Part shown: one piece after another, positions 1 through 12,048 of the stretch | Layout of the letters: each line of letters begins with the position of its first letter | Numbering within the stretch: the first letter of the stretch is position 1 | NCBI RefSeq assembly: GCF_017498565.1 | Contig: NZ_CP071794.1 | Location: 682,001-746,000, forward strand | Origin: Parasphingorhabdus cellanae | GTDB lineage: Bacteria; Pseudomonadota; Alphaproteobacteria; Sphingomonadales; Sphingomonadaceae | Direction of reading: 5' to 3' | Length of the DNA: 64,000 nt | Translations under genes and position numbers: made by a program | The notes under the pieces: generated by a model | Told to the model about the DNA's origin: nothing | Databases searched by the model: none | Seen by the model: only the letters and a program-made list of their open reading frames with translations

Positions 1-1653
1 GGCGCAGAAACGCCTTTGGATACAGTTCTGGCGGCGGACACAGAGCGCGCAGCCTTATTGGCAGAAGCGGAAACGGCAGACGAACCGCACAGGATTGCCG
101 AAATCCACGAGCGTCTTAACATGATTGAAGCGCATAGCGCCCCGGCTCGCGCCGCCAAAATCTTGATCGGCCTGGGTTTTGACGAAGAAGCACAGCAACA
201 ACCGATGGACAGTTTTTCCGGCGGTTGGCGCATGCGTGTCGCACTCGCAGCGCTGCTGTTCTCACAACCTGAATTGCTGTTGCTCGATGAGCCGTCAAAC
301 CACCTCGATTTGGAAGCCACCCTATGGCTGGAAAATTTCCTGACCAGCTATCAAGCGACCATCTTAGTGATCAGCCATGAGCGGGATTTGCTCAACAATG
401 TGGTCGATCATATTCTGCATCTGCAAGGTGGGAAGACCACGCTTTATCCCGGCGGCTATGATGCGTTCGAGAAACAGCGCGCGGAGCGTCAGGCACAAAT
501 GGCTGCCTCCCGTGAAAAGCAAGTTGCTCAGCGTCAGAAACTGCAAGCCTTTGTCGACCGTTGGGGGGCCAAAGCCCATAGTGCAAAACAGGCGCAAAGC
601 CGTGTCAAAGCACTATCACGCATGGAACCGATTGCGGCCGCGATTGAAGACCCGTCCCTCAGCTTTCATTTCCCCAATCCCGCGGAACTCAAGCCGCCGC
701 TGATTACGCTGGACGATGCCGCTGTCGGTTATGGCGATAATATCATCCTTTCCAGTCTGAACCTGCGCCTCGATCCCGATGATCGCACCGCTTTGCTCGG
801 CCGCAATGGCAATGGCAAGACGACCCTTGCGCGTTTACTGGCCAGTCAGCTGGAACCCAAAGCGGGCGCGATGAACAAGTCCGGCAAGCTTACCGTCGGC
901 TATTTCACCCAATATCAAGTCGAGGAACTCGACGCCACGGATACCCCGTTGGAGCATATGACGCGCCTAATGAAAGACGCAAAGCCCGGCGCCGTGCGTG
1001 CGCAGCTTGGGCGGTTCGGTTTCTCGGGCGACAAGGCGACGATGAAAGTTGGCAAACTGTCTGGCGGTGAACGCGCGCGTCTGGCCTTAGCCTTGATCAC
1101 GCGCGATGCGCCGCATCTGTTGATCCTCGACGAGCCGACAAACCATCTTGATGTCGATGCCCGCGAAGCCTTGGTTCATGCCTTGAACGAATATACCGGC
1201 GCGGTCATTTTGGTCAGCCATGATCGCCACATGCTGGAACTGACCGCCGACCGTCTGGTCATGGTTGATGGCGGAAAAGCAGGTGAATTTACCGGTTCGC
1301 TCAATGACTATACCGATTTTGTGCTGGGGAAAAATCAGGAAGCCAAACCCACAGCCGGAGGGGGTGGTGGCGGTAATCGCAAGGAAGAACGCCGGTTGGC
1401 TGCGGAACGCCGCAAGCAGCAATCGGAGCTGCGCAAGACCGCCAGCACAGCCGAAAAGAAAATCGAAACGTTGGGCAAGAAATTGTCGGGCATTGATCGG
1501 GCGATGTTTGATCCCGCAAGTGCGGAAAAGGACTATGCCGATCTGACAATGACCGAATTGATGAAGTTGCGGGCTATTGTGCAGGATGAACTGGAGCAAA
1601 ATGAAGCGGCTTGGTTAGAGGCCAATGAGGCGTTGGAGATGGCGAATGCTTAA
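1..1653 (+). CDS. ABC-F family ATP-binding protein (5' end outside window)
   Basis: This is a soluble ABC-F ATPase of the Uup/EttA type. Such proteins bind the ribosome and affect translation and are not transporters. The reading frame is open to the left edge, so the first Walker A lies outside the window. The visible part starts inside nucleotide-binding domain 1, with signature FSGGW and Walker B LLLLDEPSNHLD. A charged linker follows, then a complete second domain: Walker A GRNGNGKTT, signature KLSGGERARLALAL and Walker B LLILDEPTNHLD. The last 100 residues are a Gly-rich hinge and a Lys/Glu coiled coil, as in Uup-like members. No membrane segment is present. The TTG at position 16 is only the first possible start codon inside the window. 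Which ABC-F subfamily it belongs to is uncertain. Confidence 0.93.
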   Translation, partial: GAETPLDTVLAADTERAALLAEAETADEPHRIAEIHERLNMIEAHSAPARAAKILIGLGFDEEAQQQPMDSFSGGWRMRVALAALLFSQPELLLLDEPSNHLDLEATLWLENFLTSYQATILVISHERDLLNNVVDHILHLQGGKTTLYPGGYDAFEKQRAERQAQMAASREKQVAQRQKLQAFVDRWGAKAHSAKQAQSRVKALSRMEPIAAAIEDPSLSFHFPNPAELKPPLITLDDAAVGYGDNIILSSLNLRLDPDDRTALLGRNGNGKTTLARLLASQLEPKAGAMNKSGKLTVGYFTQYQVEELDATDTPLEHMTRLMKDAKPGAVRAQLGRFGFSGDKATMKVGKLSGGERARLALALITRDAPHLLILDEPTNHLDVDAREALVHALNEYTGAVILVSHDRHMLELTADRLVMVDGGKAGEFTGSLNDYTDFVLGKNQEAKPTAGGGGGGNRKEERRLAAERRKQQSELRKTASTAEKKIETLGKKLSGIDRAMFDPASAEKDYADLTMTELMKLRAIVQDELEQNEAAWLEANEALEMANA

Positions 1654-1680
1654 CCAAACCATTGATCCGGTTCTGATCCG

Positions 1681-2664
1681 GTGACCAATACATGGAAAGT
1701 CACCTTGCCCTGCACCCGTGAAGAGGCCGACAGCCTGTCGGAGGACAATCTTTTCATCAGCTCTACCGATAGCGTGCCGACTGTGGTCACACGAGAAGCG
1801 GACCCCGAAAGTCCGGACGATTGGGTGATTGAGATTTACTGCGATGCCAATCCTGATGCGGCGTTTCTGAAAGAAATTGCTGAACTGTCGCCATCTGCCA
1901 AACTGTCCAAAACCATACCAGCAGTCGAGGAACTGGGAAACGAAGACTGGGTAACAATGAGCCAGCAAGGCCTTGAACCTCTGCGTGCCGGCCGCTTCTA
2001 TGTACACACATCCAACAGCCCACCGCTGGATGACAAAAGCGTCCGGAATATCTGTATCGACGCTGGTCAGGCCTTTGGCACCGGCCATCACGAAACAACC
2101 ATGTGTTGCTTGGAAAGTCTTGATCGGCTGAAACGACTTGGTCAGCAATATGACAATATCATTGATGTTGGCACCGGCACGGGTTTGCTCGCTTTTGCGG
2201 CCCGCGATCTCTGGCCAACCGCGCAAATCATAGCCAGCGACATCGACCCGGTTGCCATCGAAGTCAGCGCCCAGAATGCTGCGGTCAATAATGTCGCGAT
2301 CGGCCATTCGCGCAGGGCAATTAGATTGGAAACGAGCAACGGCCTTGACCACCCGGCAATAGGTCAGCGCGCGCCTTACGATCTGATTATTGCAAATATA
2401 TTAGCGGGCCCGCTTATCGCGCTGGCCCCTCAAATTGCTGCGGCGGCGGCATCAAATACAGTTTTGGTTCTGGCTGGATTGCTAAAGGCCCAGCGCCTGG
2501 ATGTCTTGCACGCCTATATTCGCGTCGGCTTTCGTCTGCGTCATAGTCGCGTGGAAAATGAGTGGCCCTGCCTTACGCTCGTCAAGGCCCGCGAATATGG
2601 CCTCGCGAAAACGCACAGGATCATAAGGTCTCCGCTGGCTTCCGACTATTTTGGTGAATGCTGA
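1681..2664 (+). CDS. prmA: Ribosomal protein L11 methyltransferase
   Basis: PrmA trimethylates lysines of ribosomal protein L11 using S-adenosylmethionine. The 327-residue product has the variable N-terminal L11-recognition domain, then the PrmA-specific AFGTGHHET segment (about 131-139), SAM motif I DVGTGTGLLAF (about 162-172) and the catalytic-loop motif NILAGPLI (about 239-246). Length is normal for alphaproteobacterial PrmA. The start is a GTG giving MTNTWKVTLPCT, the usual beginning in this family. No clear Shine-Dalgarno sequence precedes it. It follows the ABC-F gene by 27 bases on the same strand and may be co-transcribed with it. Confidence 0.92.
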   Translation: MTNTWKVTLPCTREEADSLSEDNLFISSTDSVPTVVTREADPESPDDWVIEIYCDANPDAAFLKEIAELSPSAKLSKTIPAVEELGNEDWVTMSQQGLEPLRAGRFYVHTSNSPPLDDKSVRNICIDAGQAFGTGHHETTMCCLESLDRLKRLGQQYDNIIDVGTGTGLLAFAARDLWPTAQIIASDIDPVAIEVSAQNAAVNNVAIGHSRRAIRLETSNGLDHPAIGQRAPYDLIIANILAGPLIALAPQIAAAAASNTVLVLAGLLKAQRLDVLHAYIRVGFRLRHSRVENEWPCLTLVKAREYGLAKTHRIIRSPLASDYFGEC

Positions 2665-2668
2665 ACGC

Positions 2669-3565
2669 TTAAACGACAACCGCCGTGCCTGATTGTGCAC
2701 TGGCATGATCCTGCTTCCCGCGTGTAATCACGTCATCGCTCTCGATGATATCAGCAATAGCAATATCGGGCATATCGGCAATTTTCTCATAAACCGGCTT
2801 GAAATCGGTCTCGACCGTTACCCGCAACAATTCGTCCAGGCTGGGGATGACAAAGTAATTCTGCTGAAAATCATCAATTCGATATTCGGTGCGCAAAACC
2901 CGTTCGAGATTAAACATGATGCGATTGGGACTATCATTATCCAACGCAAAAACGCTCTCGCCATAGCTGGAGACAATACCGGCACCATAGATTCGCAGCC
3001 CTTCTGGTTCTCGAATCAGTCCGAACTCCACCGTGTACCAATAGAGCCTGGCCAGCTGCTTCAGCGTTCCGAATTTGAGTGCCCGAAGCCCGCCGCGCCC
3101 ATAAGCTTCCATATAGTCCGCAAAACGCTGGTCTGCCAGCATGGGCACATGACCAAAAACATCATGGAAAATGTCGGGCTCTTGCAAATAGTCGAGCTGG
3201 TCGGGCTGCCGGATAAAATTACCGGACACAAAGCGCCGATTGGCGAGATGGTCGAAAAATACGTCATCCGGCACCAGCCCCGGCACGGCAACCACCTGCC
3301 AGCCCGTGGCATCCATCAATATTCGGTTGAGTTCCTCAAAGTCAGGAATACCGGGCTGCGAGAGATGTAATATGTCGATACCATCCAGAAACGCCTGCGC
3401 CGCACGGCCGGGCAGCATTTCCCGCTGGCGTGCGAAAAGCGTGTCCCAGGTGGCATGTTCCTCCGCAGTATATGCGGACCAATTCTGGTCGATCGTCCAG
3501 TCCGCATTTGCGTGTGCAGGCGGCTTGTCATAGACATGGGATTCTGGGTCGGGGGCTGTCAGCAT
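2669..3565 (-). CDS. phhA: Phenylalanine 4-monooxygenase
   Basis: This is a pterin-dependent non-haem iron aromatic amino acid hydroxylase that converts phenylalanine to tyrosine in the cytoplasm, either for catabolism or for tyrosine supply. The iron ligands of the 2-His-1-carboxylate facial triad are visible: His134 and His139 in FHDVFGHVPML, and Glu180 in YWYTVEFGL. At 298 residues it is a monodomain bacterial enzyme without the regulatory ACT domain. It is convergent with prmA, with the two stop codons 4 bases apart. No pterin-recycling phhB gene lies beside it, and none was seen elsewhere in the window. Confidence 0.95.
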   Translation of the reverse strand: MLTAPDPESHVYDKPPAHANADWTIDQNWSAYTAEEHATWDTLFARQREMLPGRAAQAFLDGIDILHLSQPGIPDFEELNRILMDATGWQVVAVPGLVPDDVFFDHLANRRFVSGNFIRQPDQLDYLQEPDIFHDVFGHVPMLADQRFADYMEAYGRGGLRALKFGTLKQLARLYWYTVEFGLIREPEGLRIYGAGIVSSYGESVFALDNDSPNRIMFNLERVLRTEYRIDDFQQNYFVIPSLDELLRVTVETDFKPVYEKIADMPDIAIADIIESDDVITRGKQDHASAQSGTAVVV

Positions 3566-3594
3566 TTTGGCATCCTACAGCAGAAAAGGTTTCA

Positions 3595-4287
3595 ATGGCA
3601 ACTTATCGAATGAAATGGCCCAAACGTATTTTTGCTGGCTTGTTGGCGCTAATAATAACGTATCTGGGCGCAGCCCTGTTCGGCAGCATATTTCCCGCCA
3701 ATCAATTCTGGAAGAGTCCTGATGATGGTATAGAATTATTCATAGAAACCAATGGCCTACATACAGGCATCATCATACCCATCCAAAGCGATGTTCATGA
3801 CTGGAGTGTCTTGATCCGGCCCGAGCATCTCGACGATCCCACAGTATATGGCAGCCATGTCCTTGTCGGATGGGGCCATGAAGGCGTCTATCGCAACGCA
3901 GAACACTGGCGCGATCTGCGGTTGAAAGACGCAGCAAGTGCGGTTTTCGGGAGCAACGATGTGTTGCTGCATGTTTATCACCTGAAATACCCACAGACTT
4001 ATCCCCACTATCGGCGGAGCTTCAAAGTGAGTGAGGCGGAATATCGCCTGATCGTGGAAGCCATCAATGATCGCTTCGTTCTCGATGAAACGGGTCAATC
4101 CATTCCCTCGAAAGGCTATGGAAAATATGATCTGTTCTATAGATCCCAAGGCCATTACAATGCGTTTTATACCTGCAATAGCTGGACTGGCGACGTTTTA
4201 CGCCAAGCCGGTATCAGAACCGGTATCTGGACCCCCTTTCAAGGCGGCGTAATGCGATGGTTTTTGGAAGCCGAAACGGACAATTAG
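3595..4287 (+). CDS. DUF2459 (TIGR02117) family membrane-anchored protein
   Basis: Function is unknown. The 230-residue protein opens with a single hydrophobic segment (about 12-32), probably an uncleaved anchor placing the rest in the periplasm. The family hallmarks are NGLHTGIIIP near residue 53 and a C-terminal CNSWTGDVLRQAGI. The conserved His and Cys give a hint of a hydrolase-like fold, but this is inference. The start at 3595 is preceded by AAAAGG at a suitable distance. The frame is open further upstream, but that stretch runs antisense through phhA. It ends by overlapping the convergent Crp/Fnr gene by 4 bases. Confidence 0.82.
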   Translation: MATYRMKWPKRIFAGLLALIITYLGAALFGSIFPANQFWKSPDDGIELFIETNGLHTGIIIPIQSDVHDWSVLIRPEHLDDPTVYGSHVLVGWGHEGVYRNAEHWRDLRLKDAASAVFGSNDVLLHVYHLKYPQTYPHYRRSFKVSEAEYRLIVEAINDRFVLDETGQSIPSKGYGKYDLFYRSQGHYNAFYTCNSWTGDVLRQAGIRTGIWTPFQGGVMRWFLEAETDN

Positions 4288-4982
4288 GTACGATTTGAAC
4301 CAAGAAGTGCGTTCCAGTCTCGCACCATGATCTGCCCATATTGCCGCTTTATCAGATCATCTGCCTCCATCTGCGCAAGAGCTTTGCCGAGCGAAATACG
4401 CGAAACACCCACCAGATCAGACAGTTCCTGCTGCGTGACGGGTATCATGGCATCGTGATCTTCTTCACTGCGCAACTGAAGCAAAGCCTGCGAAACGCGC
4501 TCGACTGTGGATAAATTCCGTCCGGCATCGATGAGATCGAAAGCCTGCTGGACCATATTGGCCATGGCTTTCAGCATTATCCTTGCAACGCTAGCATCAG
4601 ATGCAATAGCCGCTAGCAATTCCGCTTCGCCAATCTCAATCAACCTTGCTTCGCTACCGGCAATTGCATCAACCATACGCGGAAATTCGCCCAAAAAGCC
4701 TTGTTCGCCAAAGCTTTCTCCTGGACCTAGCAAAGCAAACAAAGTCAATTTTCCATCAACAGAATGTCGGCCAATCTGAATAATGCCGTGATCAATATAC
4801 CAAAATTCCTTAGCCGTATCGCCGCGCTGCTGGATCAATTCCCCTTTAGCGAAGCGCCGGACGCGCCCGCGGTCCAGCAAAGGGCCACGCACATTCTCGG
4901 GCATCAAGGAGACAAAACCGGCAGCTGCGAAGGTCGATTTAGTATTTTGGCGCGATTCACCCAATTGCAAACCTCTTAGCAT
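4284..4982 (-). CDS. Crp/Fnr family transcriptional regulator
   Basis: This 232-residue regulator has an N-terminal cyclic-nucleotide-binding beta-roll (about 30-135), a long dimerisation helix, and a C-terminal winged helix-turn-helix (about 165-225). The recognition region reads QELSDLVGVSRISLGKAL. It lacks the N-terminal cysteine cluster of Fnr, so oxygen sensing through an iron-sulfur cluster is unlikely. The effector cannot be deduced. It is transcribed divergently from the di-iron hydroxylase gene at 5049, with only 66 bases between the start codons, so that gene is its obvious candidate target. Confidence 0.9.
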   Translation of the reverse strand: MLRGLQLGESRQNTKSTFAAAGFVSLMPENVRGPLLDRGRVRRFAKGELIQQRGDTAKEFWYIDHGIIQIGRHSVDGKLTLFALLGPGESFGEQGFLGEFPRMVDAIAGSEARLIEIGEAELLAAIASDASVARIMLKAMANMVQQAFDLIDAGRNLSTVERVSQALLQLRSEEDHDAMIPVTQQELSDLVGVSRISLGKALAQMEADDLIKRQYGQIMVRDWNALLGSNRT

Positions 4983-5048
4983 TTGAAAGACCGGCTATCT
5001 GCTACAAAACAAATGTAAGCAAGTAATGTTTCGGTCAAAGGGCAAGTA
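4983..5048. promoter_or_regulatory. Divergent promoter region between the Crp/Fnr regulator and di-iron hydroxylase
   Basis: This 66-base gap separates two divergent start codons, so promoters and any operator for both genes must lie here or overlap the coding ends. An AAAGGG Shine-Dalgarno-like sequence precedes the right-hand ATG. No clear Crp-type palindrome could be picked out by eye. Confidence 0.5.
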
Positions 5049-5933
5049 ATGCGGCCAGAAGTTTATGCGATTATAGCGGTCTTCGCGCTTTTTGGCGTGC
5101 TGGAACTGTTTCGTACTAAGCTTTTCGCGAAGCCCGAACAGACTGTTGACGATGCGATGGTAGAGATTATCGGGTCAGCAGCTTTATTGCTTTTCACTCA
5201 GCCAATGATCATCGTTTCCGCACAATTTCTGATGGGCATGGCAGCGCCACAATGGGCCGGAGTATTGGCAGGCATCCCGGTCATTGCAGCCATCGGGTTA
5301 TTCCTGATCTTTGACGATATGACCCAATATTGGTGGCATCGCTTGTCTCACCAGATTCCGTTTCTCTACAATCTTCACCGCGCGCATCATAACGCGAAAT
5401 ATATGAGCATTCGTCTCGTCTATCGGAACAACATTTTCTACTATTCAATCATGCCGGGCATCTGGTTTTCCGGTATTCTTATCTACTTGGGTCTCGGCTG
5501 GGTCTATGTCGGATATATCATCGTAAAAATGACGGTCATTATCGGTGCACATAGTGACGTCGCCTGGGACGCACCGCTCTACAAAATTAAGTGGTTGTCA
5601 CCTGTGATGTGGCTGGTGGAAAGAACTATTTCGACACCCGCCACGCATCATGCCCATCACGGTCGCCACTTGGAAGATGGCGCGACCAACTACAAAGGCA
5701 ATTACGGCAATCTTCTTTTCTTCTGGGACGTCCTGTTTGGCACGGCGAAAATTACGCGCCGCTATCCGGATAGTTATGGCGTCGAAAATCTTGCACCGGC
5801 CACTCTTGGTCAGCAGCTCGCGTGGCCGTTGTTCCCGGAGAATAAGGACGGCGGTTATGGTGTGAAAGAACTCGCAGCCAAAGAAGCCGCAGCCCGAGGA
5901 AATATCCAAGGAGATAAGAGTTTGGCCGGATAA
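5049..5933 (+). CDS. Sterol desaturase/fatty acid hydroxylase family di-iron membrane enzyme
   Basis: This is an integral membrane non-haem di-iron oxygenase of the fatty acid hydroxylase superfamily; the lipid substrate is unknown. The three histidine clusters are visible: HRLSH (97-101), HRAHH (110-114) and THHAHH (199-204). Hydrophobic segments at about 5-20, 35-62, 72-88 and 128-165 fit a four-helix membrane domain. At 294 residues the length is typical. An AAAGGG ribosome binding site precedes the ATG. It is divergent from a Crp/Fnr regulator and convergent with a second, longer member of the same superfamily at 6112-7275. Confidence 0.87.
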   Translation: MRPEVYAIIAVFALFGVLELFRTKLFAKPEQTVDDAMVEIIGSAALLLFTQPMIIVSAQFLMGMAAPQWAGVLAGIPVIAAIGLFLIFDDMTQYWWHRLSHQIPFLYNLHRAHHNAKYMSIRLVYRNNIFYYSIMPGIWFSGILIYLGLGWVYVGYIIVKMTVIIGAHSDVAWDAPLYKIKWLSPVMWLVERTISTPATHHAHHGRHLEDGATNYKGNYGNLLFFWDVLFGTAKITRRYPDSYGVENLAPATLGQQLAWPLFPENKDGGYGVKELAAKEAAARGNIQGDKSLAG

Positions 5934-5990
5934 CGAGTTGGGGTGGGGATCAGGGCGGCTGACGGATGGGGGAAACTCCGTCAGTCGCCT
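5934..5990. repeat. Tandem G-rich hairpin element, copy 1
   Basis: This is the first of two related elements of about 55 bases between the convergent di-iron hydroxylase genes. A G-rich lead (GGGTGGGG) precedes a 13-bp stem (5954-5966 pairing with 5977-5989, one G-T wobble). The loop contains GGGGGAAAC. No U-tract follows on the plus strand, so it is not a standard terminator. On the minus strand the loop reads GTTTCCCCC. Confidence 0.75.
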
Positions 5991-6021
5991 TGAATATTTT
6001 CCAGCCTATATTGCCGCTAAC

Positions 6022-6076
6022 AAGTTCGGGTGGGGCCGGGGGCGACTGACATTCGGGGGAAACCGTCAGTCGCCCT
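6022..6076. repeat. Tandem G-rich hairpin element, copy 2
   Basis: This is the second copy, about 86 bases after the first in the same orientation. It has the same GGGTGGGG lead, a perfect 11-bp stem (6040-6050 pairing with 6065-6075) and the same GGGGGAAAC in the loop. Stem and loop are conserved while the spacer between the copies is not, which suggests selection on the structure. It ends 36 bases from the stop codon of the minus-strand gene at 6112. Confidence 0.75.
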
Positions 6077-6111
6077 TACTATTCAGCAGGCACCATTCCT
6101 ATAAACTGCGC

Positions 6112-7275
6112 TTAATTTTCAGGATATTCGGGCTTCTTACGCGTTAGCGGATAAGCAAATTGCTTTAGATAGCCCCTGGGTACATCTTCCGGAATGCCAT
6201 ATCCCTCCGGCCATTTGGATGGCGGTAAATAGAAAGTCCCGAACAGCTTGTCGATCCACGGAAAATGGATCGCAAAGTTCACATCAAACGCTTCGCGCTC
6301 CAATCCGTGATGCCAATGATGGAAACGCGGGGTCGCGATCCAATGGCCAAGCCAATTGAAATCACCCTTGATATTCGCGTGCAGCAGGGATGAATAAATA
6401 TAGACAAATGCGATATAAGCCTGAAGCACGGATGGGCTGAAGCCCAATGTCATCATTGGCAGCGAGGTTATCCCGCGCAGCAAGATAATTTCGATAAAAT
6501 GCATCCGGGCGCCAGCCAGCCAATCCATCGATTTGGCGGAATGATGCACCGCATGGAATCCCCAAAGAAACGGCCATCGGTGGAATGTCCGGTGAAAGAA
6601 ATATTGCACCAGATCCGTCAGAACTAACACGATCAGAAATTGCAGAACCCATGGAATGGAAGCGACCATCAAGCGAAAGGCCTCCCAGCTATTTGTATTG
6701 GCCACAACAACATTGGACGGCGCAAGCGCAAGAAAGGTCAAAGCCTGCACCATCATAGAGCTGATCAGATAGTAGAAGAGATCCTCTCGCCACTCGATCC
6801 GAAACAGCCGCTGCGACCGCTTATGCGGCAATATCCGCTCAAGCGGCGCGAACATCAGACCGGTGGCGACCATATTGACGATGAAGAAGTCGAGGCCGAA
6901 GAAAATACCCCAACTCCGCGTATCTTCCGGCTGCACATTAGCGCCACCGAGAAACGCAGCTGTTATACCTATGGCCAGTGCTGTAAAACCTAAAGCCCTT
7001 CGCGGACGGAGCAGCAAACTCAGCAAGGCAAGTGCATAAGAACCAAGCAACAGAATATGAACCGCACCGCGAAAGCCGGTCCAATCTTTGACCGCTTGCA
7101 GTTCCGGTGTCGCGAACCATTCGGGAAAGCGTAGCGCAATGACCATACCGAGACCGGCAATCGCCATCACAACGGCGAAAAACCCGGCGAACCAACCGCT
7201 GCCAAAGCGGCGCACCTCGGGTGGTGCCTCCAAATCTTTGGCGAGCTGCTTTAATATTCCATGCTTCTTGGCCAA
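6112..7275 (-). CDS. Sterol desaturase family protein with extended N-terminal membrane domain
   Basis: This is a 387-residue member of the fatty acid hydroxylase superfamily. The di-iron histidine motifs are HRTFH (228-232), HAVHH (241-245) and HHWHH (319-323). The N-terminal 150 residues add about four hydrophobic helices not found in the 294-residue neighbour at 5049. The substrate is unknown; sterol-like lipids, carotenoids or fatty acids are possible. The start is TTG at 7275, because an in-frame TAG lies four codons upstream. AGGGG is suitably placed as a ribosome binding site. It is convergent with the gene at 5049 across the duplicated hairpins and starts 23 bases after the ligA stop codon on the same strand. 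Confidence 0.85.
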   Translation of the reverse strand: MAKKHGILKQLAKDLEAPPEVRRFGSGWFAGFFAVVMAIAGLGMVIALRFPEWFATPELQAVKDWTGFRGAVHILLLGSYALALLSLLLRPRRALGFTALAIGITAAFLGGANVQPEDTRSWGIFFGLDFFIVNMVATGLMFAPLERILPHKRSQRLFRIEWREDLFYYLISSMMVQALTFLALAPSNVVVANTNSWEAFRLMVASIPWVLQFLIVLVLTDLVQYFFHRTFHRWPFLWGFHAVHHSAKSMDWLAGARMHFIEIILLRGITSLPMMTLGFSPSVLQAYIAFVYIYSSLLHANIKGDFNWLGHWIATPRFHHWHHGLEREAFDVNFAIHFPWIDKLFGTFYLPPSKWPEGYGIPEDVPRGYLKQFAYPLTRKKPEYPEN

Positions 7276-7298
7276 GTCTAACCCCTACAATACTTGCC

Positions 7299-11062
<3,764 letters not shown>

Positions 11063-11134
11063 AGCCCTCTCTTAAATCACGTTTATCTTAGCTGCAACGC
11101 TCCATAGTCATGGATCGCGGCAATTTACACGAAA

Positions 11135-11929
11135 TCAGGTCGAACCCTGCTTGTTACCGTGCTTATTGACCAGATCATAAGCGCGCTCATACCATTTCGA
11201 ACCGGGATAGTTAGCGCCCAATACCGCAGCAGTCTTCTTGGCTTCAGTCGGGATACCCAATGCCAAATAGGATTCCGTCAACCGCATCAAGGCCTCTGCC
11301 GCATGCGTCGTCGTTTCATATTTTTCGATGACCGTTTGAAAACGAATGGTCGCCGCAAGCCATTTGCCGCGTCGCTGATAAAAGCGGCCGATTTCCATTT
11401 CTTTACCGGCAAGATGGTCATTCACCAGATCCATCTTCAACGTAGCATCAGCGGCGTAGCGGGTATTGGGATAACGGCGCGCCACTTCTCCCAATGTTGC
11501 TAGCGCTTGCTCGGTAATCTTCTGATCCCGGGTTACATCGCTAATCTGCTCATAATAGCTCAACGCAATCAGGTAAAATGCATAAGGGGCATCTTTGTTA
11601 CCGGGATGGATTGACAGAAAGCGCCGTGAGGTTTCGATAGCCTTGTTGTAATCTCCAGCGACATAATAGCTGAAAGCACTCATCTGCTGTGCGCGGCGCG
11701 CCCAAGGCGAATAGGGATGCTGACGTTCTACCTCATCAAACAGAGCCGCAGCGATTTTATACTGGCCTCGATCAAGACGATCTTTTGCAGCATTGTAAAG
11801 TGTGTTTACATCACGGGCAACATAGCGCGTGTCTGCACCGCCGCCACCGCCGCCACCGAGCAAAGCACAGCCTGAAAGAGTGGTAACCGAAAGCCCCAGA
11901 AGAGCTGCTTTGATGATCATGTTTTTCAT
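11135..11929 (-). CDS. bamD: Outer membrane protein assembly factor BamD
   Basis: BamD is the essential lipoprotein of the beta-barrel assembly machine. It sits at the inner face of the outer membrane and contacts BamA. The product begins MKNMIIKAALLG and has a lipobox LSGC, followed by a Gly-rich linker and five TPR-like repeats, of which YYVAGDYNKAIETSRRFL is one. The ATG at 11929 was chosen because AGGGAAG lies just upstream. A longer frame to 11965 would add 12 residues before the signal peptide and is unlikely. The product is 264 residues. It is the promoter-proximal gene of bamD-recN-ligA. Confidence 0.94.
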   Translation of the reverse strand: MKNMIIKAALLGLSVTTLSGCALLGGGGGGGADTRYVARDVNTLYNAAKDRLDRGQYKIAAALFDEVERQHPYSPWARRAQQMSAFSYYVAGDYNKAIETSRRFLSIHPGNKDAPYAFYLIALSYYEQISDVTRDQKITEQALATLGEVARRYPNTRYAADATLKMDLVNDHLAGKEMEIGRFYQRRGKWLAATIRFQTVIEKYETTTHAAEALMRLTESYLALGIPTEAKKTAAVLGANYPGSKWYERAYDLVNKHGNKQGST

Positions 11930-12048
11930 AACACTTCCCTTAACCACTAATCCGCTGCCCGCCAATAGCCTAATTATTGGTTCGGTCTATCTGTTGGCGA
12001 CATAACCGCCTCTTGATATCTGGAAGATGAACGGTCAGATATAAAGAC
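11930..12048. promoter_or_regulatory. Divergent promoter region, bamD / CNBD-flavoprotein
   Basis: This 119-base region separates two divergent genes. It contains a 7-bp inverted repeat, ATATCTG (12016-12022) and CAGATAT (12036-12042), separated by 13 bases, just upstream of the plus-strand ATG. It could be an operator or a leader hairpin; this is weak evidence. Confidence 0.35.

Noticed and set aside
1087..1599. 170-codon minus-strand frame opposite the ABC-F gene
   Set aside because: It is a shadow frame of the ABC-F coding region with no family similarity.
5934..6076. CRISPR array
   Set aside because: Only two units, each with a palindrome and with spacing unlike CRISPR spacers; no cas genes are near.
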